Program-made: the position numbers and the translations under genes
Notes under the pieces: generated by a model
The model's input: the letters and a program-made list of their open reading frames with translations, nothing else
Told to the model about the DNA's origin: nothing
Databases searched by the model: none
Shown: one piece after another, positions 17,894 to 25,747 of the stretch
How positions within the stretch are numbered: the stretch's first letter is position 1
Layout: every line of letters starts with the position of its first letter
DNA from: Alphaproteobacteria bacterium
Lineage (GTDB): Bacteria; Pseudomonadota; Alphaproteobacteria; UBA828
DNA: 64,000 bases
Direction of reading: 5' to 3'
NCBI GenBank assembly: GCA_022823305.1
Contig: JAJDXK010000101.1
Coordinates: 1 to 64,000, forward strand

Positions 17894-19099
17894 ATGAAGG
17901 GGGCAAATGCCTACATCGTCGGCACCCTCGATACCAAGGGCGAGGAGCTGCTCTACATCCGCGACCTGCTGCAGGCGGCGGGGGTGGCGACCTGCGTCGT
18001 GGACGTGGGCACCGGCGGCGGGGCGGCGCCCGAGGGCGCGGACGTGAGCGCGGCCGAGGTCGCGGGGCACCATGCCGACGGCGCGGATGCTGTGCTGGGT
18101 CACGACGACCGCGGCCAGGCGGTGGCCGCCATGGGCGAGGCGCTGGCGCGCTTCCTGCCGACGCAGGGCGACATCGGCGGCGTCATCGGCGCCGGCGGCT
18201 CCGGTAACACGGCGCTGGTCTCGCAGGGGATGCGGGCGCTGCCCATCGGCGTGCCCAGGGTGCTGGTCTCCACCGTCGCCTCCGGCAACGTCGCGCCCTA
18301 CGTCGGGCCCAACGACATCACCATGATGTACTCGGTGGCGGACGTGGCCGGGCTCAACCGCATCTCGCGGGTGGTGCTCGCCAACGCGGCCCACGCGCTG
18401 GCCGGCATGATGCAGGGCGAGGCGCCGGCGGGCGACGACAAGCCCGCCATCGGCATGACCATGTTCGGCGTCACCACCCCCTGCGTCGACCAGGTTCGCG
18501 CGCTGCTGGAGGCCGACCACGACTGCCTGGTGTTCCACGCGACCGGTACCGGCGGCCGCTCCATGGAGAAGCTGGTCGACTCGGGGCTCGTCCTCGGTTG
18601 CATCGACAGCACCACCACCGAGGTGTGCGACCTGCTCATGGGCGGCGTCTTCAGCGCAGGCCCGGACCGCCTCGGCGCCTTCGCCCGCACAGGGCTGCCC
18701 TACGTCGGCTCCTGCGGCGCGCTCGACATGGTGAACTTCGGCGCGCTCGAGACCGTGCCCGCGCAGTACCGGGAGCGCACCCTCCACGTGCACAATCCGC
18801 AGGTCACGCTCATGCGCACCACGCCCGAGGAGAACCGGGCGATGGGCGCGTGGATCGGTGACAAGCTGAATCAGTGTGACGGGCCGGTCCGCTTCCTGAT
18901 CCCCGAGAAGGGGGTCTCGCTCATCGACGCGCCGGGGATGCCCTTCCACGACCCCGAGGCCGACGCGGCGCTCTTCGAGGCGCTCGAAAGCACCGTCCGG
19001 CAGACCGGGCGGAGACGCCTCGTCCGCCTGCCGCTGCACGTCAACGACGCCGCGTTCTCCCAGGCTCTCGTCGAGAGCTGGCGCGCAATCGCTCCCTGA
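17894..19099 (+). CDS. Tm-1-like ATP-binding domain protein (UPF0261)
   Basis: A 401-residue member of the UPF0261 family, related to the ATP-binding half of the tomato Tm-1 antiviral protein. The N-terminal signature is [62 protein letters not shown] (IGAGGSGNT) and [23 protein letters not shown] follow, all as in the family. In bacteria it nearly always sits next to a TIM-barrel protein such as the one at 19291, and in Tm-1 the two halves are one chain. The reaction is unknown. The start at 17894 follows directly on the PuuE-like stop. Confidence 0.88.
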   Translation: MKGANAYIVGTLDTKGEELLYIRDLLQAAGVATCVVDVGTGGGAAPEGADVSAAEVAGHHADGADAVLGHDDRGQAVAAMGEALARFLPTQGDIGGVIGAGGSGNTALVSQGMRALPIGVPRVLVSTVASGNVAPYVGPNDITMMYSVADVAGLNRISRVVLANAAHALAGMMQGEAPAGDDKPAIGMTMFGVTTPCVDQVRALLEADHDCLVFHATGTGGRSMEKLVDSGLVLGCIDSTTTEVCDLLMGGVFSAGPDRLGAFARTGLPYVGSCGALDMVNFGALETVPAQYRERTLHVHNPQVTLMRTTPEENRAMGAWIGDKLNQCDGPVRFLIPEKGVSLIDAPGMPFHDPEADAALFEALESTVRQTGRRRLVRLPLHVNDAAFSQALVESWRAIAP

Positions 19100-19290
19100 T
19101 TCGGTGCCGGGCCGCGGCCCTGCGGGCGCCGCATCGTCTTGCGTCGGCGATAGCCGCCGTAACGCGCCGGGCCGTCGCGCGGCAGGGGACGCAGGAGCCA
19201 CGCGCGGGGCGAATATTCCTGCAACGGACCCGCTTTGGGCGTAGCATCGGCCGTCGACGAAGCAGGCAAATTCACGGAGGGGGAGCGCCA

Positions 19291-20121
19291 GTGCCGGGCA
19301 TGGATCGCCGAACGCTGCTCGACAGGTTTCACGGAATGGTCGCCCGCCGCGAGCCGATCATCGGTGGCGGCGCCGGCACCGGGCTCTCCGCCAAGTGCGA
19401 GGAGGCGGGCGGCATCGACCTCATCGTCATCTACAACTCCGGCCGCTACCGCATGGCAGGCCGGGGCTCGCTCGCCGGCCTGCTCGCCTACGGCAACGCC
19501 AACGAGATCGTGAAGGAGATGGCGCACGAGGTAATTCCCGTGGTGCACGACACGCCGGTGCTGGCCGGCGTCAACGGCACCGATCCCTTCCTCGTGCTCG
19601 ACCGCTTCCTGGGCGAGCTCAAGGCGCTGGGCTTCTCGGGCGTGCAGAACTTCCCGACGGTGGGGCTGATCGACGGCGTCTTCCGCGCCAACCTGGAGGA
19701 GACCGGCATGGGCTTCGGCCTGGAGGTCGACATGATCCGGGCGGCGCACGAGGCCGACCTGCTCACCACGCCCTATGTCTTCTCGGAGGACGACGCGGTC
19801 GCCATGGCGCAGGCCGGCGCCGACATCGTCGTCTGCCACATGGGGCTCACCACCAGCGGAACCATCGGCGCGCAGACGGCGAAGTCGCTGGAGGACTGCG
19901 TGCCGCTGATCGACGCGTGGGCATCGGCCGCGCGGGCGGTGCGCGAGGACGTGATCGTGCTCTGCCACGGCGGACCCATCGCCTCGCCCGAGGACGCCAC
20001 CTACGTGCTGCGGAACGCGCAGCACGTGCACGGCTTCTACGGCGCGAGCAGCATGGAGCGCCTGCCGACCGAGGTTGCCATGACCGCCCAGACGAAGGCC
20101 TTCAAGGCGATCGGTTTCTGA
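19291..20121 (+). CDS. PEP-hydrolase-family TIM-barrel protein, partner of the Tm-1-like protein
   Basis: A 276-residue TIM barrel of the family named phosphoenolpyruvate hydrolase (PF09370, TIM_br_sig_trns). Features are [44 protein letters not shown] at the N-terminus, [13 protein letters not shown], and [15 protein letters not shown] near the end. It corresponds to the second half of plant Tm-1. The GTG at 19291 is chosen because GGAGGGGGAG ends five bases before it; an ATG three codons later is the alternative. The 191-base gap after the Tm-1-like gene shows no clear signal. The pair probably act together on one small metabolite. Confidence 0.85.
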   Translation: MPGMDRRTLLDRFHGMVARREPIIGGGAGTGLSAKCEEAGGIDLIVIYNSGRYRMAGRGSLAGLLAYGNANEIVKEMAHEVIPVVHDTPVLAGVNGTDPFLVLDRFLGELKALGFSGVQNFPTVGLIDGVFRANLEETGMGFGLEVDMIRAAHEADLLTTPYVFSEDDAVAMAQAGADIVVCHMGLTTSGTIGAQTAKSLEDCVPLIDAWASAARAVREDVIVLCHGGPIASPEDATYVLRNAQHVHGFYGASSMERLPTEVAMTAQTKAFKAIGF

Positions 20122-20133
20122 CGCGCCTGATCG

Positions 20134-20195
20134 CGCCCCCACCTCCCCCTGTCCCCCTCCTCCTGGGAGGAGGGGGACAGGGGGAGGTGGGGGCG
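20134..20195. repeat. Perfect 28-30 bp GC-rich inverted repeat between convergent genes
   Basis: A 28-base arm (20134-20161, CCCCCACCTCCCCCTG...) is matched exactly by its reverse complement at 20168-20195, with two more pairs possible inside. It lies 12 bases after the PEP-hydrolase-like stop and about 50 bases before the livF stop, so it is between convergent genes and could stop transcription from both sides. The same ACCTC...CTCTCCTCC/GGAGGAGAGG theme recurs at 51942 and 54954. Confidence 0.85.
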
Positions 20196-20246
20196 TTCGA
20201 GCCGACGTGACCCTCTAAGGTCGTATCGTGCGCCAGGGCGGGGTCC

Positions 20247-20936
20247 TCAGACGCCCAGGTATCGTTGCGTGAGCTCCGGCGTGAGCTCGGCGCTCAGCCC
20301 CGACCAGCAGGTCGCGCCCTTCTCCAGGATGACGCAGCGCTCGGCGACCGCGGTGAGCGCCGCGATCGACTTGTCGACTACGAGGATCGAGAGGCCGGCA
20401 TCCTTCAACTGCGCGATCACCGACCAGATCTCCCGGCGCACGAGGGGGCCGAGCCCCTCGGTCGCCTCGTCGAGGATGAGCAGCCTCGGGTTGGTCATCA
20501 ACGCCCGGCCGATGGCGAGCATCTGCTGCTCGCCGCCGGAGAGCGTGTTGGCCTTCTGATGCCGGCGCCCGGCAAGCTGGGGGAAGAGCGCAATCACCCG
20601 CTCCTCGCTCCAGTGGCCGGCGCGGGCGGCGGCCGTGAGGTTCTCGCGCACCGTCAGCGTCGGGAAGCAGCGCCGCCCCTCCGGCACCAGGCCCAGGCCC
20701 AGCCACGCGGCCCGGTGCGAGAGCAGCCGCGCGAGGTCGCGGCCGGCGAAGGCGATGCTGCCGTCGCGATGCGGCATCATGCGGCAGATGGTGCGGATGG
20801 TGGTGGTCTTGCCCATGCCGTTGCGGCCCATCAGCGCCACCACCTCGCCCTCGCCGACCGCGAGGTCGACGCCGAAGAGTGCCTGCGAGGAGCCGTAGAA
20901 GGCGGTGACGCCGTCGACCTCAAGCAGCGCCGTCAT
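20247..20936 (-). CDS. livF: Branched-chain amino acid/amide ABC transporter ATPase (LivF type)
   Basis: A 229-residue ATPase. Walker A is GRNGMGKTTTI, the signature LSGGEQQML, Walker B LLILDEATEGLGP, and the family-typical VRREIWSVIAQLKDAGLSILVVDK follows. It pairs with LivG to drive LivHM. The start at 20936 lies within the last codons of livG (17-base overlap), so translation is coupled. It is last in the operon, followed by the long palindrome. Confidence 0.93.
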   Translation of the reverse strand: MTALLEVDGVTAFYGSSQALFGVDLAVGEGEVVALMGRNGMGKTTTIRTICRMMPHRDGSIAFAGRDLARLLSHRAAWLGLGLVPEGRRCFPTLTVRENLTAAARAGHWSEERVIALFPQLAGRRHQKANTLSGGEQQMLAIGRALMTNPRLLILDEATEGLGPLVRREIWSVIAQLKDAGLSILVVDKSIAALTAVAERCVILEKGATCWSGLSAELTPELTQRYLGV

Positions 20937-21684
20937 CGCCCTCGTCCCCGAGGTAGGCGCGCTGCACCTCCTCGTTGCTGCGGATCTCCTGCGGCGTGCC
21001 GCTGGCGATGATGCGGCCGTAGACGATGACGGAGATGCGGTCGGCCAGCGCGAACACCGCATCCATGTCGTGCTCGACCAGCAGGATCGGCGCCTCCGCC
21101 CGCAGCCCGTCGAGAATCTCCACCAGCTTCGCGGTGTTCTCCGGCCCCATGCCGGCCATGGGCTCGTCGAGCAGGAAGGCCCTGGGCTTGAGCGCCAGCG
21201 CGATGGCGATCTCCAGCGCCCGCCGCTCGCCGTGCGAGAGGTCGCCCGCGCGCACCTCGGCCCGGTCGTCCAGCAGCAGGCGCTCCAGGTGTGCCATCGC
21301 CGGCTCCACCAGCACCGCCTCGCGCAACGCCGGGCGGAAGAAGCGGTAGATCCTGCGGTCCACCGACTGCACCGCCAGCATGACGTTCTGCAGCGCCGAG
21401 AACTCCGGCGCCACGGAGGAGACCTGAAAGGTCCGCGCCAGTCCGAGCCTGGCGCGCGCCACCATGTCGAGCCGGTCGATGGTGCGGCCGGCGAAGCGGA
21501 TCGAGCCCCCGTCGGGCCGCACCTCGCCCGCGATCTGCTTGATGACGGTGGACTTGCCGGCGCCGTTGGGGCCGATCAGCGCATGGATCTCGCCCGGCCT
21601 GAGGTCGAGCGTCACGTCGTCGCTGGCCACCACGGCGCCGAAGCGCTTGGTGAGGGCCTCGGTCTGCAGGATCGGCTCAGGCAT
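20920..21684 (-). CDS. livG: Branched-chain amino acid/amide ABC transporter ATPase (LivG type)
   Basis: A 254-residue ATPase with Walker A GPNGAGKSTVI, signature LSHGERRALEIA, Walker B AFLLDEPMAGMGPENT and H-loop LLVEHDMDAVF. The LivG-type RTFQVSSVAPEFSALQNV Q-loop region is present. Its start overlaps the end of livM by 8 bases and its end overlaps livF. SHGER in place of LSGGQ is normal for LivG. Confidence 0.93.
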   Translation of the reverse strand: MPEPILQTEALTKRFGAVVASDDVTLDLRPGEIHALIGPNGAGKSTVIKQIAGEVRPDGGSIRFAGRTIDRLDMVARARLGLARTFQVSSVAPEFSALQNVMLAVQSVDRRIYRFFRPALREAVLVEPAMAHLERLLLDDRAEVRAGDLSHGERRALEIAIALALKPRAFLLDEPMAGMGPENTAKLVEILDGLRAEAPILLVEHDMDAVFALADRISVIVYGRIIASGTPQEIRSNEEVQRAYLGDEGDDGAA

Positions 21685-22657
21685 GGCGGGGCTGCCCTGC
21701 GAGGATGCCGATCACGCCGCCGCGCGCGAAGAGCACGAGCGCGACGAGCAGCGCGCCCAGCAGCAGCATCCAGTGCTCGCTCACGTCGCCCAGCGTGTGC
21801 TCCAGCACGATGTAGAGCGCGGCGCCCGCGGCGGGGCCCAGCAGCCGTCGCGTGCCGCCGAGGAGCACGAACACCATGATCTCCCCCGAGGTGTGCCACG
21901 AGAGCATCGAGGGGCTGACGAAGCGGTTGAGGTCGGCGTAGAGCGCGCCGGCGAGCCCCGTCACCATGCCGGAGAGCACGAAGGCGGTGAGCCGCACGCG
22001 GAAGGGGCTGATGCCGACGGTGGCGAGCCTCTGCGCGTTCTGCCGCGCCCCGCTGAGCGCGAGCCCGAAGCGCGAGCGCGAGAGCAGGAAGGAGAGGGCG
22101 ACCGCGACGAGCAGCAGCACGTAGCAGACGGCGAAGAAGTGGAGCGGGTTGAGCGTGTTCAGCCCGGGAAACTCGTTCCTGATGTAGATCGAGAGCCCGT
22201 CCTCGCCGCCGTAGGCCGGCCACGAGATGGCGAAGTAGTAGACCATCTGGGCGAAGGCCAGCGTGATCATGATGAAGAAGACACCGCTCGTCCTGAGCGA
22301 GAGCGCGCCGATCACCAGCGCAGCGACGCCGCTGACGACGATCGCCACGGGCCAGATGATGAGCATCTGCGTCGTGCCCTCGACCGTCAGCGGCCAGGTG
22401 AAGAGCGGCTCGTAGTTGAGCGCGTGGCTCGCGAGGATGCCGGCGACGTAGCCGCCGAGCCCGAAGAACGCCGCGTGACCGAGGGACACCAGCCCGCCGT
22501 AGCCCAGCGCGAGGTTGAGCCCGGTGCCGGCGAGGCCGAGGATCGCCACCTTCGTCGCCAGCGTGATGACGAAGGGCTCGTCGAAGGCCTGCCCCAGCAG
22601 CGGCGCGGCGAGCAGCGCCGCCGCGATCAGCAGGCTTATGGCTGCCTCGCGCCCCAT
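21677..22657 (-). CDS. livM: Branched-chain amino acid/amide ABC transporter permease (LivM type)
   Basis: A 326-residue inner-membrane permease with 8-10 hydrophobic helices. The LivM fingerprints are LNLALGYGGLVSLGHAAFFGLGGY, and near the C-terminus SPSMLSWHTSGEIMVFVLLGGTRRLLGPAAGAALYIVLE. It forms the channel with LivH, whose stop is only one base from its start codon. Sequence-level substrate choice among leucine-type, urea and amide systems is not possible. Confidence 0.92.
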   Translation of the reverse strand: MGREAAISLLIAAALLAAPLLGQAFDEPFVITLATKVAILGLAGTGLNLALGYGGLVSLGHAAFFGLGGYVAGILASHALNYEPLFTWPLTVEGTTQMLIIWPVAIVVSGVAALVIGALSLRTSGVFFIMITLAFAQMVYYFAISWPAYGGEDGLSIYIRNEFPGLNTLNPLHFFAVCYVLLLVAVALSFLLSRSRFGLALSGARQNAQRLATVGISPFRVRLTAFVLSGMVTGLAGALYADLNRFVSPSMLSWHTSGEIMVFVLLGGTRRLLGPAAGAALYIVLEHTLGDVSEHWMLLLGALLVALVLFARGGVIGILAGQPRHA

Positions 22658-22658
22658 C

Positions 22659-23582
22659 TCAGTGCGCTCTCGTGCCGAACAGGCCGGTCGGGCGCAGGAT
22701 GAGCACGAGCGCCATCAGGATGTAGATGAGCATGGAGGCGAGCGCCGAACCCACGGTCGTGGCGCTGGATGACTCCATGAACGTGTCGAAGAGCACCGGC
22801 AGCAGGATGCGCCCGAGCGTGTCCGTGAGCCCCACCAGCACTGCGCCCACCAGGGCGCCGACGATGGAGCCGAGCCCGCCGATGATGATGACCACGAAGG
22901 CGAGGATCAGCACCGGCTCGCCCATCCCCACCTGCACCGACTGGATGGTGCCGACAAGGGCACCGGCGAAGCCCGCCAGCGCCGCGCCAAGCGCGAACAC
23001 GGTGGTGTAGAGCCTGCGGATGTCGACGCCGAGAGCGGCGATCATCTCGCGGTCCGATTCGCCCGCGCGGATGCGGACGCCGAGGCGCGTCTTCGCGATC
23101 AGGAGGAAGAGGCCGGCGGCAATCAGCAGCCCCGCCAGGATGATCGCGAAGCGGAAGAGCGGGTAGTCGATCCCGCCCGGCAGCGCCACCGGGCCCGAGA
23201 GGAACCCGGGCACGGTGAGATGGAGCGGGAAGGAGCCGAACACCCAGCGGGTGCCCTCGGAGAAGACCAGGATCAGCGCGAAGGTCGCCAGCACCTGGTC
23301 GAGGTGGCCGCGGCTGTAGAGCCGCCGGATGACCGCGACCTCGACCAGGGCGCCGGCGGCGGCGGCGGCGGCAAGGCTCGCCGCCAGCCCTGCCCAGTAG
23401 GAGCCGGTCAGCGCCGCCACCGCCGCGCAGGCGAAGGCGCCCACCATGTAGAACGAGCCGTGGGCCAGGTTGATGAGGCCCATGACGCCGAAGATCAGCG
23501 TCAGTCCGGCAGCCATCAGGAACAGCATCACGCCGAACTGAAGGCCGTTCAGCAGCTGTTCGACGATGAGCGAGGCCGTCAA
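22659..23582 (-). CDS. livH: Branched-chain amino acid/amide ABC transporter permease (LivH type)
   Basis: A 307-residue permease beginning MTASLIVEQLLNGLQFGVMLFLMAAGLTLIFGVMGLINLAHGSFYMVGAF, the LivH hallmark. A conserved cytoplasmic loop (TRLGVRIRAGESDREMIAALGVDIRRLYTTVFALGAALAG) contacts the ATPases. It is first of the livHMGF block. The matching solute-binding gene livK lies 966 bases upstream, beyond the inserted vapBC pair, so livHMGF needs its own promoter in 23583-23777 or read-through from livK. Confidence 0.92.
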   Translation of the reverse strand: MTASLIVEQLLNGLQFGVMLFLMAAGLTLIFGVMGLINLAHGSFYMVGAFACAAVAALTGSYWAGLAASLAAAAAAGALVEVAVIRRLYSRGHLDQVLATFALILVFSEGTRWVFGSFPLHLTVPGFLSGPVALPGGIDYPLFRFAIILAGLLIAAGLFLLIAKTRLGVRIRAGESDREMIAALGVDIRRLYTTVFALGAALAGFAGALVGTIQSVQVGMGEPVLILAFVVIIIGGLGSIVGALVGAVLVGLTDTLGRILLPVLFDTFMESSSATTVGSALASMLIYILMALVLILRPTGLFGTRAH

Positions 23583-23777
23583 GTCGTTGTCCCGGTCACA
23601 CGTTCGGCCCGGCGGGTGGTCGCTCGGTACGCCTGCCGCTCGCGCTCTTCCATACCCATGCTTTCGACTTCAGATGCTTGCGGTCCACTTACCATCTTGC
23701 GCGCCGAACAAGGTAGGGCTTGCGTTGAATGCGCATGTTCCAGACAATCTGGTCAGACTAGTCAGAGCGGGGTAGCC

Positions 23778-24026
23778 ATGTCCACGTGGCAGGTGCAGGA
23801 GGCGAAGGCGCGTTTCAGCGAGTTGGTGCGCGGCGCCGACGAGGCGGGGCCGCAGACAATCACTGTCCGGGGACGCCGGACGGCGGTGCTCTTGTCTGCG
23901 AAGGATTACGACCGCCTGAGTGGCCGAAAGCCCTCGTTGGCCGCATTCATGCGTGCTTCGCCCCTGGCGGGTATCCGGCTCGCCATCGACCGCGACCGTT
24001 CGCTGCCGCGCGGTTTCGATCTGTGA
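23778..24026 (+). CDS. Type II antitoxin, Phd/YefM family (VapB role)
   Basis: An 82-residue DNA-binding antitoxin. The N-terminus STWQVQEAKARFSELVRGADEAGPQTITVRGRRTAVLLSAKDYDRL is the classic Phd/YefM fold, and the C-terminal tail (SPLAGIRLAIDRDRSLPRGFDL) would wrap the toxin. Its stop overlaps the toxin's GTG start in GTGA. Two GTCAGA units nine bases apart (23752 and 23761) directly upstream may be the autorepression site. It is on the strand opposite to the liv genes that flank it. Confidence 0.9.
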   Translation: MSTWQVQEAKARFSELVRGADEAGPQTITVRGRRTAVLLSAKDYDRLSGRKPSLAAFMRASPLAGIRLAIDRDRSLPRGFDL

Positions 24027-24436
24027 GCTTCCTCGTCGATACCTGCGCACTTTCGGAACTGGTCAAGCCGAAACCGTCGCGTGAGCTCTGCGACTGGTTC
24101 GATGCCGCGCCGCCGGAGGCGCTGTTCGTGAGCGTCCTCACGCTTGGCGAAATTCGGAAGGGCGTGGAGAAGCTCGAAAGCGGTCGCCGGCGTACGCAGA
24201 TCGTCACATGGCCTGAGACGCAGTTGCCAGCCTGGTTCGAAGACCGAGTCCTGCCGGTGGATGCCGGCGTCGCGGATGAATGGGGTCGTCTGACGGCCCG
24301 CCTGTCCAAGCCAGTCCCCGCCATCGACAGCCTGATCGCCGCAACCGCTATTCGGCACCGCCTTGCGATCGTCACGCGCAACGAATCCGACTTCGCGGCC
24401 ACGGGGGTGGATATCCTGAACCCGTGGAACGATTGA
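24023..24436 (+). CDS. vapC: Type II toxin VapC, PIN-domain ribonuclease
   Basis: A 137-residue PIN domain. Acidic residues for the metal site are all visible: D5 in FLVDTCALSELVKP, Glu in LTLGEIRKGVEKL, Asp in PAIDSLIAATAI and Asp in TRNESDFAATG. VapC enzymes cleave tRNA or rRNA to halt translation until the antitoxin is renewed. It uses a GTG start overlapping the antitoxin stop, so the two are translationally coupled. A strong hairpin terminator follows at 24507. The module looks intact. Confidence 0.92.
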   Translation: MSFLVDTCALSELVKPKPSRELCDWFDAAPPEALFVSVLTLGEIRKGVEKLESGRRRTQIVTWPETQLPAWFEDRVLPVDAGVADEWGRLTARLSKPVPAIDSLIAATAIRHRLAIVTRNESDFAATGVDILNPWND

Positions 24437-24506
24437 GTGGCGCGAGGTGTGCGATCGGGGTGACGAAGGCGATCGTCAGTCAGGCAGCGACCAGTCCGAA
24501 GCAAAG

Positions 24507-24540
24507 AACGGGCCGCACGAGGCGGCCCGTTCGGCATTTT
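24507..24540. terminator. Bidirectional terminator between vapC and livK
   Basis: A perfect 10-bp stem (24507-24516 with 24522-24531) closes a 5-base loop and is followed by CGGCATTTT on the plus strand and by CTTTGCTT on the minus strand. It lies between the convergent ends of vapC and livK and would stop both transcripts, so livK mRNA should rarely reach livHMGF. Confidence 0.8.
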
Positions 24541-24548
24541 GCTGCCGG

Positions 24549-25685
24549 CTACATCTCGCAGTCGTCGATGTAGGCGTTGGCGCGGTCCGTCATGGCCAGG
24601 CTGACGATCCTGTTGGTGTAGACGTCGCCTTCCTTGATGACCTCGCGGACGTAGATGTCCTGGATCGGGTGGTGGTTGGAGGCGAAGGCGAACTTGCCGC
24701 GCGTGGACTTGAAGTCGGCCGCCCTGAGCGCATCGCGGAAGGCGTCGGCGTCCTTCACGCTCGCCTTGCCCATGGCCGAGATCAGCAGGTTCGCCGTATC
24801 GAAGCCCTGGCTCGCGTAGAGCGAGGGCAGGCGGCCGTACTCGGCCTGGAAGCTCTCGACGAAGGCATTGTTGGTCGGGTTGTCGATGTCCTTGTTCCAC
24901 TGCGAGGTGTTCCTGACACCCATCGCCGCCTCGCCGACCGCCTGCAGGATGCCCTGGTCGAAGGAGAAGGCGGGGCCGACGAGCGGGATGTCGACGCCGG
25001 CCTGCGCGTATTGCTTGAGGAACGCGATCCCCATGCCGCCGGGCAGGAAGAAGTACACGCTGTCGGCGTCCGAGGCGCGGATCTGGGCGATCTCGGCCGC
25101 GTAGTCGTTCGCGCCCAGCTTGGTGTAGACCTCGTCGGCGACGGCACCCTTGTAGAAGCGCTTGTAGCCGGTGAGCATGTCCCTGCCCGCCGGATAGTTG
25201 GGTGCGACGAGGAAGCTGTTGCTGAAGCCGGCGTCGTTGGCGAAGGCGCCGGCGGCCTCGGCCATGTTGTCGTTCTGCCAGGCGACGTTGAAGTAGTTCT
25301 CGTGGCAGCGCTCGCCCGCGAGCATCGACGGGCCCGCGTTGGGCGAGAGGTAGAACTTGCCCTGCTGCACCACGGCGGGCACCACGGCGATGGCGAGGTT
25401 CGACCAGATGATCCCGGTCAGCACGTCGACCTTGTCGCTCTGGATCAGCTTGTCGGCGAGCTGGACGGCGATGTCCGGCTTGCGCTGGTCGTCCTCCACG
25501 ATCAGCTCGATATCGGCGCCGGCCTGCTCGACGGCGAGCATGAAGGCGTCGCGCACGTCGATGCCGAGCGCCGCGCCGCCGCCGGAAAGGGTGGTGATCA
25601 TGCCGACCTTCAGCGTCTCGGCATGGGCCGCCGTCGCCATGGCCATCGCTGCGACCGCGGCGATCAGAGTGAGTGGCTTTCTCAT
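24549..25685 (-). CDS. livK: Branched-chain amino acid/amide ABC transporter solute-binding protein
   Basis: A 378-residue periplasmic binding protein of the LivK/AmiC fold (PF13458). The signal peptide MRKPLTLIAAVAAMAMATAAHA is cut before ETLKVGMITTLSGGGAALGIDVRDAFMLAVE. Later blocks GIIWSNLAIAVVPAVVQQGKFYLSPNAGPS and YFFLPGGMGIAFLKQYAQAGVDIPLVGPAF are typical. It ends in DDCEM. The start at 25685 has an AGGAGACCAGG ribosome site. With the amidase upstream, an amide or peptide-like ligand is more likely than leucine, but this is inference. Confidence 0.9.
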   Translation of the reverse strand: MRKPLTLIAAVAAMAMATAAHAETLKVGMITTLSGGGAALGIDVRDAFMLAVEQAGADIELIVEDDQRKPDIAVQLADKLIQSDKVDVLTGIIWSNLAIAVVPAVVQQGKFYLSPNAGPSMLAGERCHENYFNVAWQNDNMAEAAGAFANDAGFSNSFLVAPNYPAGRDMLTGYKRFYKGAVADEVYTKLGANDYAAEIAQIRASDADSVYFFLPGGMGIAFLKQYAQAGVDIPLVGPAFSFDQGILQAVGEAAMGVRNTSQWNKDIDNPTNNAFVESFQAEYGRLPSLYASQGFDTANLLISAMGKASVKDADAFRDALRAADFKSTRGKFAFASNHHPIQDIYVREVIKEGDVYTNRIVSLAMTDRANAYIDDCEM

Positions 25686-25747
25686 GGGTCCTGGTCTCCT
25701 GTCGTGTCTCTGCGTCACATGGGTCGGGAATATCGATCGCGCCGCGC

